A stretch of 64,000 bases of DNA from Lachnospiraceae bacterium OM04-12BH (GTDB lineage: Bacteria; Bacillota; Clostridia; Lachnospirales; Lachnospiraceae), in assembly GCA_003490145.1 (NCBI GenBank), contig QULQ01000002.1, positions 189,016 to 253,015 of the forward strand, given 5' to 3'. The notes under the pieces were generated by a model. The model ran no database searches. It saw only the letters and a list, made by a program, of their open reading frames with translations, and was not told the DNA's origin. Numbering within the stretch: the first letter of the stretch is position 1; every line of letters begins with the position of its first letter. Both the position numbers and the translations under genes were made by a program. Below, one piece after another: positions 53,092 through 62,587 of this stretch.

Positions 53092-54231
53092 ATGCGTTTC
53101 CTTTATGTTGCACACAGATATCACACAAATCAGGCACCTATTATGAAAGGACTTGTTGAGCATGGACATGAAGTCTGTTTTATCAGTCATTATCGGGGAG
53201 AAATAGAAGATTATGACTATATAACACCGGTTATAGCGGGCTACTCTGTATTATTTAACATGATAAATTGGATTTATGTTCATGTTTTTCAACGAAAAAA
53301 CAGTAAAGCCTGTGATATGCGGTTAAAGTATGGGTTTCCATCTCCGCGAAGAATCAGAAAGATTGTTAAAAAGTTTGATCCTGATGTGATGATTATCAGG
53401 GAGCGCTCGGTTTACTCTATTTTTACATGCTTTGCATGCAGAAGACTTGGGATACCCATGATTTTGTATAATCAAAGTCCTCTGTGGGAGGATGAAATCA
53501 AAAATGATCTGCCTCACAGAATCGTCAAAAGGCTGCTTCCTTCTGTGAGGATTACGCCTGTCATGGGGGTAAAAAGGGAAGGAAAGGTTAAAGAAGAGGG
53601 AGCGGTATTTGTGCCCTTTGTGATAGAGCCTGTGCTTCCCCCGGACGAGAAAGAGTGGTTTCAAAACGGAAGAATCAGCATTTTGTGTGTAGGAAAATAC
53701 GAAGAGAGAAAAAATATTCTTATGCTTTTAGAAATCTTTGCTGATCTTGTAAATCAGTATAATTTGGCTCTGACTGTGGCAGGAGAGTGTGCTGATCATT
53801 TTGAACGGGAATATAAGGAAAGGCTTGAAAAATTTATTGAAGAACACAAATTGTCTGAAAAAGTGAGTTTACTGGAAAATGTTGCCCACAAAGATATGGA
53901 AAAGTTGTATGCAAATGCAGATCTTTTTGTACTGCCAAGCACTAGAGAACCGGCGTCTGTCTCTCAACTTGAGGCAATGGCGTTTTCAGTTCCTGTAATT
54001 TGCAGTGACACGAACGGAACTTCCTGTTATATTAAAGAAGGGATCAATGGATATTGTTTTAAGGATAACTCGAAGGAGGATCTAAGAAAGGTAATACTAA
54101 AATGTGTTTCTGAGCCAGATAAATTAAAGATAATGGGAGAAAACAGTTTTAAGGAAATTGAGGAAGAATGTAAATTTGATCTCTATTTTGAAAAAATAAT
54201 GCAGTGTATGAAAAAAGGTGGCAACAGATGA
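53092..54231 (+). CDS. GT4-like glycosyltransferase
   Basis: A 379-residue GT-B protein. The N-terminus has FLYVAHRYHTNQAPIMKGLVEHGHEV, an opening seen in a subset of glycosyltransferases that lack the classic GGAE loop. The donor domain has ILCVGKYEERKNILMLL and PSTREPASVSQLEAMAFSVPVI, where the first glutamate of the EX7E pair is part of REPASVSQLE. GAGGAAT precedes ATG 53092. Its stop overlaps the ABC transporter start (ATGA), so the two genes are coupled. Donor and acceptor unknown. Confidence 0.84.
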   Translation: MRFLYVAHRYHTNQAPIMKGLVEHGHEVCFISHYRGEIEDYDYITPVIAGYSVLFNMINWIYVHVFQRKNSKACDMRLKYGFPSPRRIRKIVKKFDPDVMIIRERSVYSIFTCFACRRLGIPMILYNQSPLWEDEIKNDLPHRIVKRLLPSVRITPVMGVKREGKVKEEGAVFVPFVIEPVLPPDEKEWFQNGRISILCVGKYEERKNILMLLEIFADLVNQYNLALTVAGECADHFEREYKERLEKFIEEHKLSEKVSLLENVAHKDMEKLYANADLFVLPSTREPASVSQLEAMAFSVPVICSDTNGTSCYIKEGINGYCFKDNSKEDLRKVILKCVSEPDKLKIMGENSFKEIEEECKFDLYFEKIMQCMKKGGNR

Positions 54232-55961
54232 TAAAAAAACTAAATTATATTTTTTCAACGAAAGATAAAATAAAAATTGTCCTTTTGACTATTATAATAT
54301 TGATTGGAAGTATGTTGGAACTTTTGGCAATTTCACTGTTTTCTCCATTCATAGATGGAATAGTAGATCAGAATACTATGATGGAAAGTACAATTATGGT
54401 CTATATTTATCATTTTTTTTCATTCAAAAAATATGAGTATTTTTTAGCCTTGCTTGCTGTAAGCATTATTGCTGTATATATCATTAAGAACGTATATATT
54501 ATAATCGAAAAAAATACGATTTATAAGTTTGCATATCGTATTCAGAGGACTATTTCCACAAAACTGTTAAAATCATACATGGAGGAGCCCTATACCTTTC
54601 ATTTGAACAAAAATATTGCAGTTCTTCAGCGAAGCATGCAGGAGGATACAGATCAGTTTGCCAAAGCCATACTGCACTTCATGGAAATGGCAGCTGAAGC
54701 TTGTGTTTGTATTGTACTAGGCGTCTATCTGTTTATTGTTAGTAAGTCCATTACGGTGGTAATTGTAGGACTTTTGTTAGTGTGTCTTGGTATTTTTTCT
54801 TATATCAATAAGAAATATTCCAGAAAATGGGGAGAGCAGGGACAGGAGTATAAAGCGAAGATTTATCAGTGGATGAATCAGTCTCTGAGTGGTATTAAAG
54901 ATATCAAGATACTTGACCGTAGTGAAACTTTTATCAAAAACTATGACAATTACATGAAGAAGTATGTTCGTGTTTTACGTTTGAATAGACTGATAGGTAT
55001 TATGCCAAAGTATATAATAGAGATGGTGTGCATGACAGGACTTTTATCTGCGGTTCTGGTAAAAATGTTTTTTGGGCAGAAAGAGCTTTCGGAATTTGTA
55101 CCACAGCTCGCCATCTTTGCGGTAGCGGCATTCAGACTTTTGCCGTCTGTTGGGAGGATCAATGAGCATTTATCAGCAGTGATTTTCGCAACACCTTCCA
55201 TTGATCTGATTTATCATGATCTAAAAGAAATTGAAGATCTTCATGTGGAAGAGATAGTAAAAGATGAAGACTGGCACTTTAAAAAAGAAATCGAAGTAAA
55301 AAGAGTGACCTATGCTTATCCAGAGGGAGAAGGAAATGTCATTGAAAATGCATGCTTTCACATAAGAAAAGGTGAGACAGTTGCATTTGTGGGAAGCTCA
55401 GGAGCAGGAAAATCCACGATAGTAGATATTCTTTTGGGTCTTTTGCCCCCACAGCAGGGGAAAATTCTGGTGGATGGAATGAATGTCTATAAAAATCTTA
55501 GAACCTGGCAAAAAGAAATTGGATATATACCGCAGACGATTTATCTATCGGATGATTCTATCAGAAATAATGTGGCATTCGGGATTGAAGAAGAAAATAT
55601 TGATGAACAGGCAGTGATTGCAGCACTTAAGCAGGCACAGCTGTACGATTTTGTGGATACACTCCCAGAAGGACTTGATACATGTGTGGGAGATCGTGGC
55701 ATACGTTTGTCAGGAGGACAGAGACAGCGAATCGGAATTGCGAGGGCGCTTTACCATAAACCTGAGATCCTTGTTTTGGATGAGGCTACGTCAGCACTGG
55801 ATAATGATACAGAAGCGGCAGTTATGGAGGCCATTGATTCCCTCAAGGGGCAGAAGACTATTATCATCATAGCGCACAGGCTGACTACTATTAAAAATGC
55901 AGATACAGTTTATGAAGTAAAAGATGGAAAAGTTGAGCAGACTACGGGAGTAAATACATGA
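54228..55961 (+). CDS. PglK-like ABC transporter 2
   Basis: A second half-size ABC exporter, 577 residues, with six membrane helices followed by an ATPase domain. Walker A is G389SSGAGKST, LSGGQ starts at 494, and Walker B is ILVLDEATSALD. It is a paralog of the protein at 31312: DILLGLL, DNDTEAAVMEA and IIIIAHRLTTI are near matches, while the membrane parts differ more. PglK-like flipping of a lipid-linked oligosaccharide is the likely role. The start at 54228 overlaps the previous stop and has AAAGGTGG just before it. The stop overlaps the next membrane-protein gene. The coding DNA is more AT-rich than that of the first paralog. Confidence 0.9.
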   Translation: MIKKLNYIFSTKDKIKIVLLTIIILIGSMLELLAISLFSPFIDGIVDQNTMMESTIMVYIYHFFSFKKYEYFLALLAVSIIAVYIIKNVYIIIEKNTIYKFAYRIQRTISTKLLKSYMEEPYTFHLNKNIAVLQRSMQEDTDQFAKAILHFMEMAAEACVCIVLGVYLFIVSKSITVVIVGLLLVCLGIFSYINKKYSRKWGEQGQEYKAKIYQWMNQSLSGIKDIKILDRSETFIKNYDNYMKKYVRVLRLNRLIGIMPKYIIEMVCMTGLLSAVLVKMFFGQKELSEFVPQLAIFAVAAFRLLPSVGRINEHLSAVIFATPSIDLIYHDLKEIEDLHVEEIVKDEDWHFKKEIEVKRVTYAYPEGEGNVIENACFHIRKGETVAFVGSSGAGKSTIVDILLGLLPPQQGKILVDGMNVYKNLRTWQKEIGYIPQTIYLSDDSIRNNVAFGIEEENIDEQAVIAALKQAQLYDFVDTLPEGLDTCVGDRGIRLSGGQRQRIGIARALYHKPEILVLDEATSALDNDTEAAVMEAIDSLKGQKTIIIIAHRLTTIKNADTVYEVKDGKVEQTTGVNT

Positions 55962-57550
55962 AAAATAGAAAACGGATGACAAAATGTTTGATTGTATTTG
56001 CATTTGCTGTATATCTGCTTGTGGGCATTTTCATATATCAGGATTATGGGATTTCTGCTGATGAACCGACAGAACGTCTCAGTACACTTGTGAATGCAAA
56101 GTATATCTTTAAAATACTGGGTATTGACAAAGAGACGGGGATAGATGTGCCCGATTTGACAGAGTACAAAGATAAATATTATGGTACGTTTCTTCAAATG
56201 CCGGCTATGATATTTGAATTTCATAATGAGGATTTGGGATTTGTCTTTAGGGGAAGACATTTGTACACTTTTATATTGTGTCTGATAGGATGTGCTGCTT
56301 TTTTTCTTTTATGTAAAAAATTATTAAAATCAGATTTATTTGCAATGATGGGAACTGCAATGATTGCACTGTACCCGCGTTTTTTTTCGGAGCAATTTTA
56401 TAATATTAAAGATATGGTTTTTGTAGCTACCTTTATGATTGCCATGTTTGTATCAGTTGAACTGATTGAAAGTAAGTTTAAATGGAATTGGATATTCTGT
56501 TTTTCTGCGGCAACTGCAGTTTCAGCTAATGTGAGAATAGTGGGAATTATTTTTCTGATGTTGATGCTCGGATATCTATTTGTAGATTATCTTGCTGGAA
56601 AAATATGGCCTATAAAGTATAAAAGTCAATGTGCGCACCCTTTTATTTGCGGGGGATCGTTGTTGCTGCTTTTTTTGTCTGTTTTTGTTCTAATTCTGCC
56701 AATAACCTGGGAGAATCCCATTCGGGGCATTTATGATGTTTTTACAAAGTTTTCCAATTTTGATGACTGGAATTCCACTATTGTTTTCATGGGAAAAGTG
56801 ATTCACAAAGAGGAACTGCCATGGTATTATGTGCCCGTCTGGATGCTGATATCAGTACCTGTTTGGTATCTGATTTTATTTGCGGCAGCAATAGTGACCG
56901 GTATCTGTGTATTTGTAAAGAAACTTAAAATTGAGGAAAAGAGTATTTTAGAACTTTTTTCAAAATATAAATATATAATATGGTGTATTTTGTTGATTGC
57001 TGGTCCGTGGCTTGGCATTGTGATAATGCATTCCACGCTTTATAATGGTTGGAGACACTGTTATTTCATGCTGCCTCCTTTGGTGCTACTGATACTTTTT
57101 GAAGTGGAATATCTGTTCCGGGAGAAAAGAAAAGTTTTTCTGGCATTTTTGCCGGTCATGATTATCGGAGCAATTCTCCAGATCATATGGATCATAAATA
57201 ATCATCCCTACGAGATGGTCTATTTTAATAATGTTGGAAAGCATTTTGCATCTTCTTTTGACAGAGATTACTGGCACTTGTCTTCCTTGCAGGCTGTTCG
57301 ATATATTTTGGAAGTGGAGGAAGATGATAAGCTTTCTGTAGAAACACCTGGCAATGACTTTTATCGGTATCTTCTCACGGATGAGGAACGTGAGCGGATT
57401 ATAGAAGCGGATTCACCGCTATACAGAATTGAGACTTATCGCGGCAAAATAGGAAATGAGGTTGAAATGGATGGATATGAGGAGATCTATTCCATTCTGG
57501 TTGATGACTTTAAGGTAGCAACGATTTTTAAAAAGAACGGTGGAAATTGA
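55958..57550 (+). CDS. GT-C (GT39/PMT-like) membrane glycosyltransferase
   Basis: A 530-residue protein with about 10-12 membrane helices. Just after helix one, the outer loop has I32SADEPTE, with Asp35-Glu36 at the position used for catalysis in PMT/ArnT-type enzymes. ALYPRFFSEQFYNIKD and HSTLYNGWRHCYFMLPP are further family-like blocks. It should transfer a sugar from a polyprenyl-phosphate donor on the outer face, working with the GT2 enzymes at 61618 or 62588. ATG 55958 overlaps the transporter stop. The last 110 residues form a soluble outer domain. The exact sugar and acceptor are unknown. Confidence 0.83.
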   Translation: MKNRKRMTKCLIVFAFAVYLLVGIFIYQDYGISADEPTERLSTLVNAKYIFKILGIDKETGIDVPDLTEYKDKYYGTFLQMPAMIFEFHNEDLGFVFRGRHLYTFILCLIGCAAFFLLCKKLLKSDLFAMMGTAMIALYPRFFSEQFYNIKDMVFVATFMIAMFVSVELIESKFKWNWIFCFSAATAVSANVRIVGIIFLMLMLGYLFVDYLAGKIWPIKYKSQCAHPFICGGSLLLLFLSVFVLILPITWENPIRGIYDVFTKFSNFDDWNSTIVFMGKVIHKEELPWYYVPVWMLISVPVWYLILFAAAIVTGICVFVKKLKIEEKSILELFSKYKYIIWCILLIAGPWLGIVIMHSTLYNGWRHCYFMLPPLVLLILFEVEYLFREKRKVFLAFLPVMIIGAILQIIWIINNHPYEMVYFNNVGKHFASSFDRDYWHLSSLQAVRYILEVEEDDKLSVETPGNDFYRYLLTDEERERIIEADSPLYRIETYRGKIGNEVEMDGYEEIYSILVDDFKVATIFKKNGGN

Positions 57551-57578
57551 CGGAAAAGAGTAAGGAAATTGGTAACGT

Positions 57579-60131
57579 ATGAAAAAAGAAGTAGGGAATC
57601 GCTTGAAAAATAACTGGTTTTTTCTCATATTATTAGCAGGGATTGTTTGTGTATTTGCAAAACGATATATTTATCTGCCGGTATCTGTTGTATCCAATCC
57701 GGATTCACAAATTAAGTTTTGCACAACAGATATTATGTTAGAACAGACCTGGCAGCCAGAGATCAAAGCCATTACGGGGATACAGGTACCTTACTATGCA
57801 GAAAATGATTTTTTCTGTGATGTACAGCTAAAGGTTCTGTCAGACGATTATTCTGAAGTGCTGGTGGAAACAACACAGGGAAATTATGCATTCACCGCCG
57901 GAACAACAGGGAATATTGATTTTTCTTTTGAAAGGACTGCAGTAACTCAAGGGGAACGATATCGCCTTCAGGTCTTTCTTTTAAATGCAGATCAAGAAGG
58001 AACATTGCAGATTGCGGCAGGGAGCAATTATGGCGGTTGCAGCGTTTCAGGAGAAGAGGTAAAACAGGCAGCTGCCCTCAAGATTACTTTTGCCAAATAT
58101 TCCAGGTTATTTTGGTTGATGGCGGTTTGGCTTCCACTTTTCGGGATTTCGTTGTTTCTGATGACGCTGACAGACAGGAAGTGGGAGGAGACTGTGGGAG
58201 CTTCTATCCTTCTTGAAGGTATCATACTGTATATCTTCGGGCTGTTTGAACACTTGACAGAAGGAGTGGCGGCAGTATATGTGTTGGCAGTTCTTTGTCT
58301 CGTTGGGGCAGTTATACATTACAACAAAAAAAATATGACTCTGAGAAATCTTTTATCTCCCGGTTTTTTTCTATATTGTGCTTTTTTTCTTATAATTCTG
58401 ATAATAAACAATGGTGATTGGCTGGGATACAGAGATGAAATGAGGCATTGGGGAATCGCAGTAAAGGATATGTTTTATTATGATTCCTTTGCAAAGCACA
58501 GTGGTACAACTCTGATTCTGCCGCGTTATTTACCATTTGCAGCTTTAATTGAGTATCTGTTTGTTTACATGAACGGGTCATTCAGTGAAGACATTTTGTT
58601 TATGGCCTACCAGACTTTTTCTTTAAGCATACTGATCATATTGTGCAGACCGCTTCAGAAGAAAAATGGACGTAAATTATTGATACCTGTTTTGATTACA
58701 ATGATCTGTATTCCCGTTATTTTCTTCTACAATATATCAAACACCATTATGGTGGATTCTTTACTTGCAGCTACTTTAGCTTATGTGTTGCTTTGCTATT
58801 ATGGGGAAGAAATGACGTGGTTTAACAGAATGCGCATTATTCTTGGGCTGATTGCGTTGCCTCTGATTAAAGATATGGGACTTGTTTTTGCGGGACTTTC
58901 GGCATTTATTATGTTTGAGGATACATTGGCAAGGCAGATCAAGGAAAAGAAGTTCGGAATAAAGGAACCGGTCTGCGTTATAGGTTATGTGGCTTTGATA
59001 ATGATCGCGTATTTTAGCTGGCAAATTTACTTTAATATCCCAGTTCAGAGCGCTTCCGAGGCGGTAAAGGTAAATGAAATTGCAGAAGAGGGAGAAGGAA
59101 CAGAAATGCCTTCGGAGGAACCTGTGCCGGTAACTAATGAGGAGGAGAGTGTAAGTATCGGAGGAATTACTATAGATGGATTAATCAGAATTCTAACCGG
59201 AGAAGGAGATGAATATCAATACCAGGTGACACGTAATTTTTTGACAGAGTTATTTGATGGAGAAACATATTCGTTCGCTTTGTTTAAAATTTCTTTTCTT
59301 GATTGGATGGCGCTTCTGACCTTTGGTATTCTCACATTGAGTTATTTCGGATGCTGGAAAGAGGATAAGGTCAGAATGGTTACGCTGGCAGGAGTGTTGC
59401 TGATAGCATCCTGCCTCTTATGTGCGTTTCTACAGATTACGTACTGGTTTACCTTTTCCCGATATGAAGCTCTTGAGCTTACTTCCATGGATCGTTATTT
59501 GGCTCCCTTTGCCTGCGCAATTACAATTGTTGTATTTTATCTTTCCTGTGTGGCTATTTTCTGTGAACAGGACGGCAGCAGGAAAAAGAAGTATATGATC
59601 TTTGCAATTGCGGCTTTCTTTGCTATCAGTATGCCTGTGGAGGGTATTGTGACGGAGGGTAAGGATATAGAAGGGAATACTACGGATGTGATTACTTATG
59701 GGCATGATTCTCTGACAGAAATACTTCGCAGTGTGGCAAGTCGTGGGGAGCGGGCGTATTTCATCTGCAGCAACAGTGACGGGTATACGGAATATGTTTT
59801 CCGAAATGCTGTTTGTCCCATTGTGTCAGAGCATAAAGGATGGAATATTGTGGCATCACAGGAGATGTTTGAAAAACAGTATGATCTGTATGGCAGGGAA
59901 AATATTGATGATAATGTCGCCAACATCTTATCTGTGGAAGAATGGCAGGAAGAATTACAAGATTGCCAATATGTGGTTGTTTTTCATGCAGATGAATTAT
60001 TTCGACAGTCATACCAGGAAGTATTTGGGGAGACGGAAATAGAGGACGGAAGTGTCTATCGGATATCAAATTTTAGTGGAGGTATTACACTTGCTAAAAT
60101 TGGGACAACTGGAATAAAAGGATGGCATTGA
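57579..60131 (+). CDS. Large membrane protein: outer beta domain plus GT-C-like core
   Basis: An 850-residue protein. After one helix (about 12-29) comes an outer, beta-rich region (about 35-175) with VTQGERYRLQVFL, then a polytopic core of some 12 helices. A loop with WLGYRDEMRHWG has the Asp-Glu pair expected of GT-C glycosyltransferases. An acidic, low-complexity outer insert (about 500-530) and a C-terminal outer domain (about 715-840) follow. The order of parts mirrors the protein at 23653, though the sequences are only distantly alike. An outer-face sugar transferase role is inferred. AAGGAAA precedes the ATG. The end overlaps an upstream in-frame start of the next gene. Confidence 0.78.
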   Translation: MKKEVGNRLKNNWFFLILLAGIVCVFAKRYIYLPVSVVSNPDSQIKFCTTDIMLEQTWQPEIKAITGIQVPYYAENDFFCDVQLKVLSDDYSEVLVETTQGNYAFTAGTTGNIDFSFERTAVTQGERYRLQVFLLNADQEGTLQIAAGSNYGGCSVSGEEVKQAAALKITFAKYSRLFWLMAVWLPLFGISLFLMTLTDRKWEETVGASILLEGIILYIFGLFEHLTEGVAAVYVLAVLCLVGAVIHYNKKNMTLRNLLSPGFFLYCAFFLIILIINNGDWLGYRDEMRHWGIAVKDMFYYDSFAKHSGTTLILPRYLPFAALIEYLFVYMNGSFSEDILFMAYQTFSLSILIILCRPLQKKNGRKLLIPVLITMICIPVIFFYNISNTIMVDSLLAATLAYVLLCYYGEEMTWFNRMRIILGLIALPLIKDMGLVFAGLSAFIMFEDTLARQIKEKKFGIKEPVCVIGYVALIMIAYFSWQIYFNIPVQSASEAVKVNEIAEEGEGTEMPSEEPVPVTNEEESVSIGGITIDGLIRILTGEGDEYQYQVTRNFLTELFDGETYSFALFKISFLDWMALLTFGILTLSYFGCWKEDKVRMVTLAGVLLIASCLLCAFLQITYWFTFSRYEALELTSMDRYLAPFACAITIVVFYLSCVAIFCEQDGSRKKKYMIFAIAAFFAISMPVEGIVTEGKDIEGNTTDVITYGHDSLTEILRSVASRGERAYFICSNSDGYTEYVFRNAVCPIVSEHKGWNIVASQEMFEKQYDLYGRENIDDNVANILSVEEWQEELQDCQYVVVFHADELFRQSYQEVFGETEIEDGSVYRISNFSGGITLAKIGTTGIKGWH

Positions 60132-60145
60132 CAGAGGAGAGACAT

Positions 60146-61606
60146 ATGTGTAAATCAAGGGAAAAAAATGAGTATTTGATATCTGGCATTTTTTTTTCGG
60201 TTCTGGTTTTCGGGCTGTTGATAATCCTGGGAACAATGAATTCTGGATATCACTTAATAGATGACCATGAGTTTTATCGCTATTGGAATACGATATCGGA
60301 AAGAGGGCTGTGGGAGGCAATAAAAATCAATGTAAAGGGAGATTTGGCAATTCGTTATCGACCACTTTATATTATATTACGAACGATAGGGGTTGCGATT
60401 TTCGGAACAGACACTATTTTATGGAGTATTTGTAAGGCAACAGAAATTACAGCCGCATTACAAATTTTTTATATTTTTGCAAGAAAGGAAATAAGTATTT
60501 TCTTTTCAGTCGTTTTTGCGATAATGATTATGTGGGGAAGTCAGAGTGAAATATGGTGGAGATTGGGACCGCAGGAGAGCTTTGGTATGCTGTTGTTTGC
60601 AGCAGCCTTATTATCAACATATTACCTAAAAGAGAAAAATGTGTGGTATAATAAAGTCGTATTTACAGTATTTCTTATATTACTATCGCTTCAAAAGGAA
60701 AGTTTTTGGGTAAGTGTACCATGGTTTGGTCTATTACTTTTTGCATATGAGTGCAAAAACAAAGATGATCAGAATAAGGGATTATGTTTAAAAAAATTTT
60801 TTAAAAGACATTTGCCAGAGAGTATGGTAGTTTTGGCAGTATTTGCCATGGATATGTGCATGATACTGTTTGTGGTTGGTACCGATAAGGTAAGCTATGC
60901 AGGATATTCATCAGATTTAAATTGGAAATTCTATGTATTTCAAACGTGGAAAAACTTAGTTGGTGAATGTGCTCCTTACATACTCTCTTTGGTCATCGTA
61001 ATACTGATTTCGTATATTGGATATCATAAAAAATTACTTGGGAAAAGCTGTATTTTGCAATTAGCTGCATGTATGTATCTGTTCTTGGCTGAGCTTGTGA
61101 TTTATGCCAAAAGTGGTATGGAAAGCAGGTACTTATTGCCATGGGTGATCAGTGTTTTATATGTAGTCTTTATTTTGGGATATCGTTTTTGGACAGAAAA
61201 TTCTCGTATGAAAGTAACAATAGCAGGATTGAGTATTGTCTTTATCCTAATTTTGGGGAAAGATGTCATTCCTAAAGGAATCCAATTCACGGAGAAAGGC
61301 AGAAATCTGCAGGCATGTGTAGAATTTATTATTGACAATACCTCTGAAACTGACAAAGCTGTGGCGATATCCAGAGATGGAGAAATAGATTATTCATTTG
61401 GAGTACTGATGAGAGATCAATATAAATATAAATATATTGATGAAATATATGAGTATGAGACAGATTTGTCCCGACTACAAGAGGCTGACATTTTATTCGG
61501 AAAGACCGGACAGGTTTACTATCGATTATCAGAAGAGGCAGGGCTGTCACTTGATAATTATGACTTTTATGAAACAAAATATTATGAGGTGGCGTTGAAA
61601 AGGTGA
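60146..61606 (+). CDS. GT-C-like membrane glycosyltransferase
   Basis: A 486-residue polytopic protein. The first outer loop holds HLIDDHEFYRYW, an acidic cluster at the usual GT-C catalytic position, and AIRYRPLYIILR follows. GSQSEIWWRLGPQESFGML in a later loop is common in this kind of capsule-locus protein. A soluble outer domain forms the C-terminus. GAGGAG at 60134-60139 decides ATG 60146 over the upstream frame start at 60122, which lies inside the previous gene. A run of nine T bases at 60189-60197, early in the gene, could be prone to slippage. Confidence 0.8.
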   Translation: MCKSREKNEYLISGIFFSVLVFGLLIILGTMNSGYHLIDDHEFYRYWNTISERGLWEAIKINVKGDLAIRYRPLYIILRTIGVAIFGTDTILWSICKATEITAALQIFYIFARKEISIFFSVVFAIMIMWGSQSEIWWRLGPQESFGMLLFAAALLSTYYLKEKNVWYNKVVFTVFLILLSLQKESFWVSVPWFGLLLFAYECKNKDDQNKGLCLKKFFKRHLPESMVVLAVFAMDMCMILFVVGTDKVSYAGYSSDLNWKFYVFQTWKNLVGECAPYILSLVIVILISYIGYHKKLLGKSCILQLAACMYLFLAELVIYAKSGMESRYLLPWVISVLYVVFILGYRFWTENSRMKVTIAGLSIVFILILGKDVIPKGIQFTEKGRNLQACVEFIIDNTSETDKAVAISRDGEIDYSFGVLMRDQYKYKYIDEIYEYETDLSRLQEADILFGKTGQVYYRLSEEAGLSLDNYDFYETKYYEVALKR

Positions 61607-61617
61607 GGTGGCTTTAG

Positions 61618-62562
61618 GTGAAAACAATATATCTGGTTTTGCCATGTTATAATGAAGAATTGGTAATACAGGATAGTGCCATTAAAATTGAAGATTTTCT
61701 TAGAGAGTTAGTAGATAAAAAAATTATTTCAGCGGAAAGCAGGGCATGTTTTGTAAATGATGGTTCTAATGATTCCACATGGGATCTTTTGGAACATTTG
61801 TGTGAAACGAATGCTTTTTTATGTGCCATCAGTCTAGCTGGAAACCGTGGACATCAGAATGCTATGCTGGCAGGAATGATGATGGTGAAAGACCGCTGTG
61901 ATGCAGTGATTACTTTGGATGCTGACTTGCAGCATGATATTTCTGTTATCCCTGAATTTATTACACAGTATAAAAAGGGCTATGAAGTTGTATACGGGGT
62001 TCGTAAAAGCAGAAAAGGGGAGGGTGCATTTAAGAAAGTTTCTGGAGATGCCTTTTATTTTCTGATGAATATATTGGGAACTAAAATTATCAAAAATCAT
62101 GCAGATTATCGGCTGATGAGCAGCAAAGCCATAAATGCACTGGAAAAATACGGAGAAAGAAATCTGTTTTTGCGAGGGATAATTCCTTCAATGGGATTTA
62201 GTTATACTACAATTGAGTATGATGAAAAGCCAAGGCTGGCCGGAGAATCAAAATATTCTTTAAGAAAAATGATACAGCTGGCAGCGACGGGTATTACATC
62301 GTTTTCTGTAAGACCGTTACACTTTATTTTCTTTTGTGGTATGTTTTTCTTCCTGATAAGCATTGTGATGCTGATTTATGCATTAGTGGTTTTTTTTCAC
62401 AATGGCTCGATTCCTGGATGGACAAGTACCGTTGCTCCAATTTGGCTGCTTGGGGGTATCCAGCTGCTGGCGCTTGGAGTTGTTGGTGAATATATCGGGA
62501 AAATCTATATGGAGGCAAAGCACAGACCAAGATATGAAATAGATAAAGTCATATGGAAATAA
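61618..62562 (+). CDS. GtrB/DPM1-like GT2 polyprenyl-phosphate sugar transferase
   Basis: A GT2 enzyme of 314 residues with a GT-A domain (LPCYNEELVI, VNDGSNDST, D101ADLQH106, YGVRKSRKGE) followed by two membrane helices (about 230-260 and 270-295). This layout is that of GtrB-like enzymes, which load glucose or another hexose onto undecaprenyl phosphate for use by GT-C transferases on the outer side. The GT-C genes at 55958, 57579 and 60146 are the likely users. The start is GTG 61618 with a GAGGTGG site just before it. The enzyme sits in a run ending with a DUF2304 protein. Confidence 0.9.
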   Translation: MKTIYLVLPCYNEELVIQDSAIKIEDFLRELVDKKIISAESRACFVNDGSNDSTWDLLEHLCETNAFLCAISLAGNRGHQNAMLAGMMMVKDRCDAVITLDADLQHDISVIPEFITQYKKGYEVVYGVRKSRKGEGAFKKVSGDAFYFLMNILGTKIIKNHADYRLMSSKAINALEKYGERNLFLRGIIPSMGFSYTTIEYDEKPRLAGESKYSLRKMIQLAATGITSFSVRPLHFIFFCGMFFFLISIVMLIYALVVFFHNGSIPGWTSTVAPIWLLGGIQLLALGVVGEYIGKIYMEAKHRPRYEIDKVIWK

Positions 62563-62587
62563 TATCCATATAACGGAAAGGTATCAG

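Noticed and set aside
54412..54420. T8 run in the second ABC transporter gene as a phase-variation site
   Set aside because: Runs of this length are common in the AT-rich right part, and the reading frame is intact here; no repeat-length evidence is available.
31312..55961. The two ABC proteins as ABC-2 capsule exporters of the KpsMT/Wzm-Wzt kind
   Set aside because: Both have fused membrane and ATPase domains in exporter order, which fits PglK/MsbA-like half transporters rather than separate KpsM and KpsT subunits.
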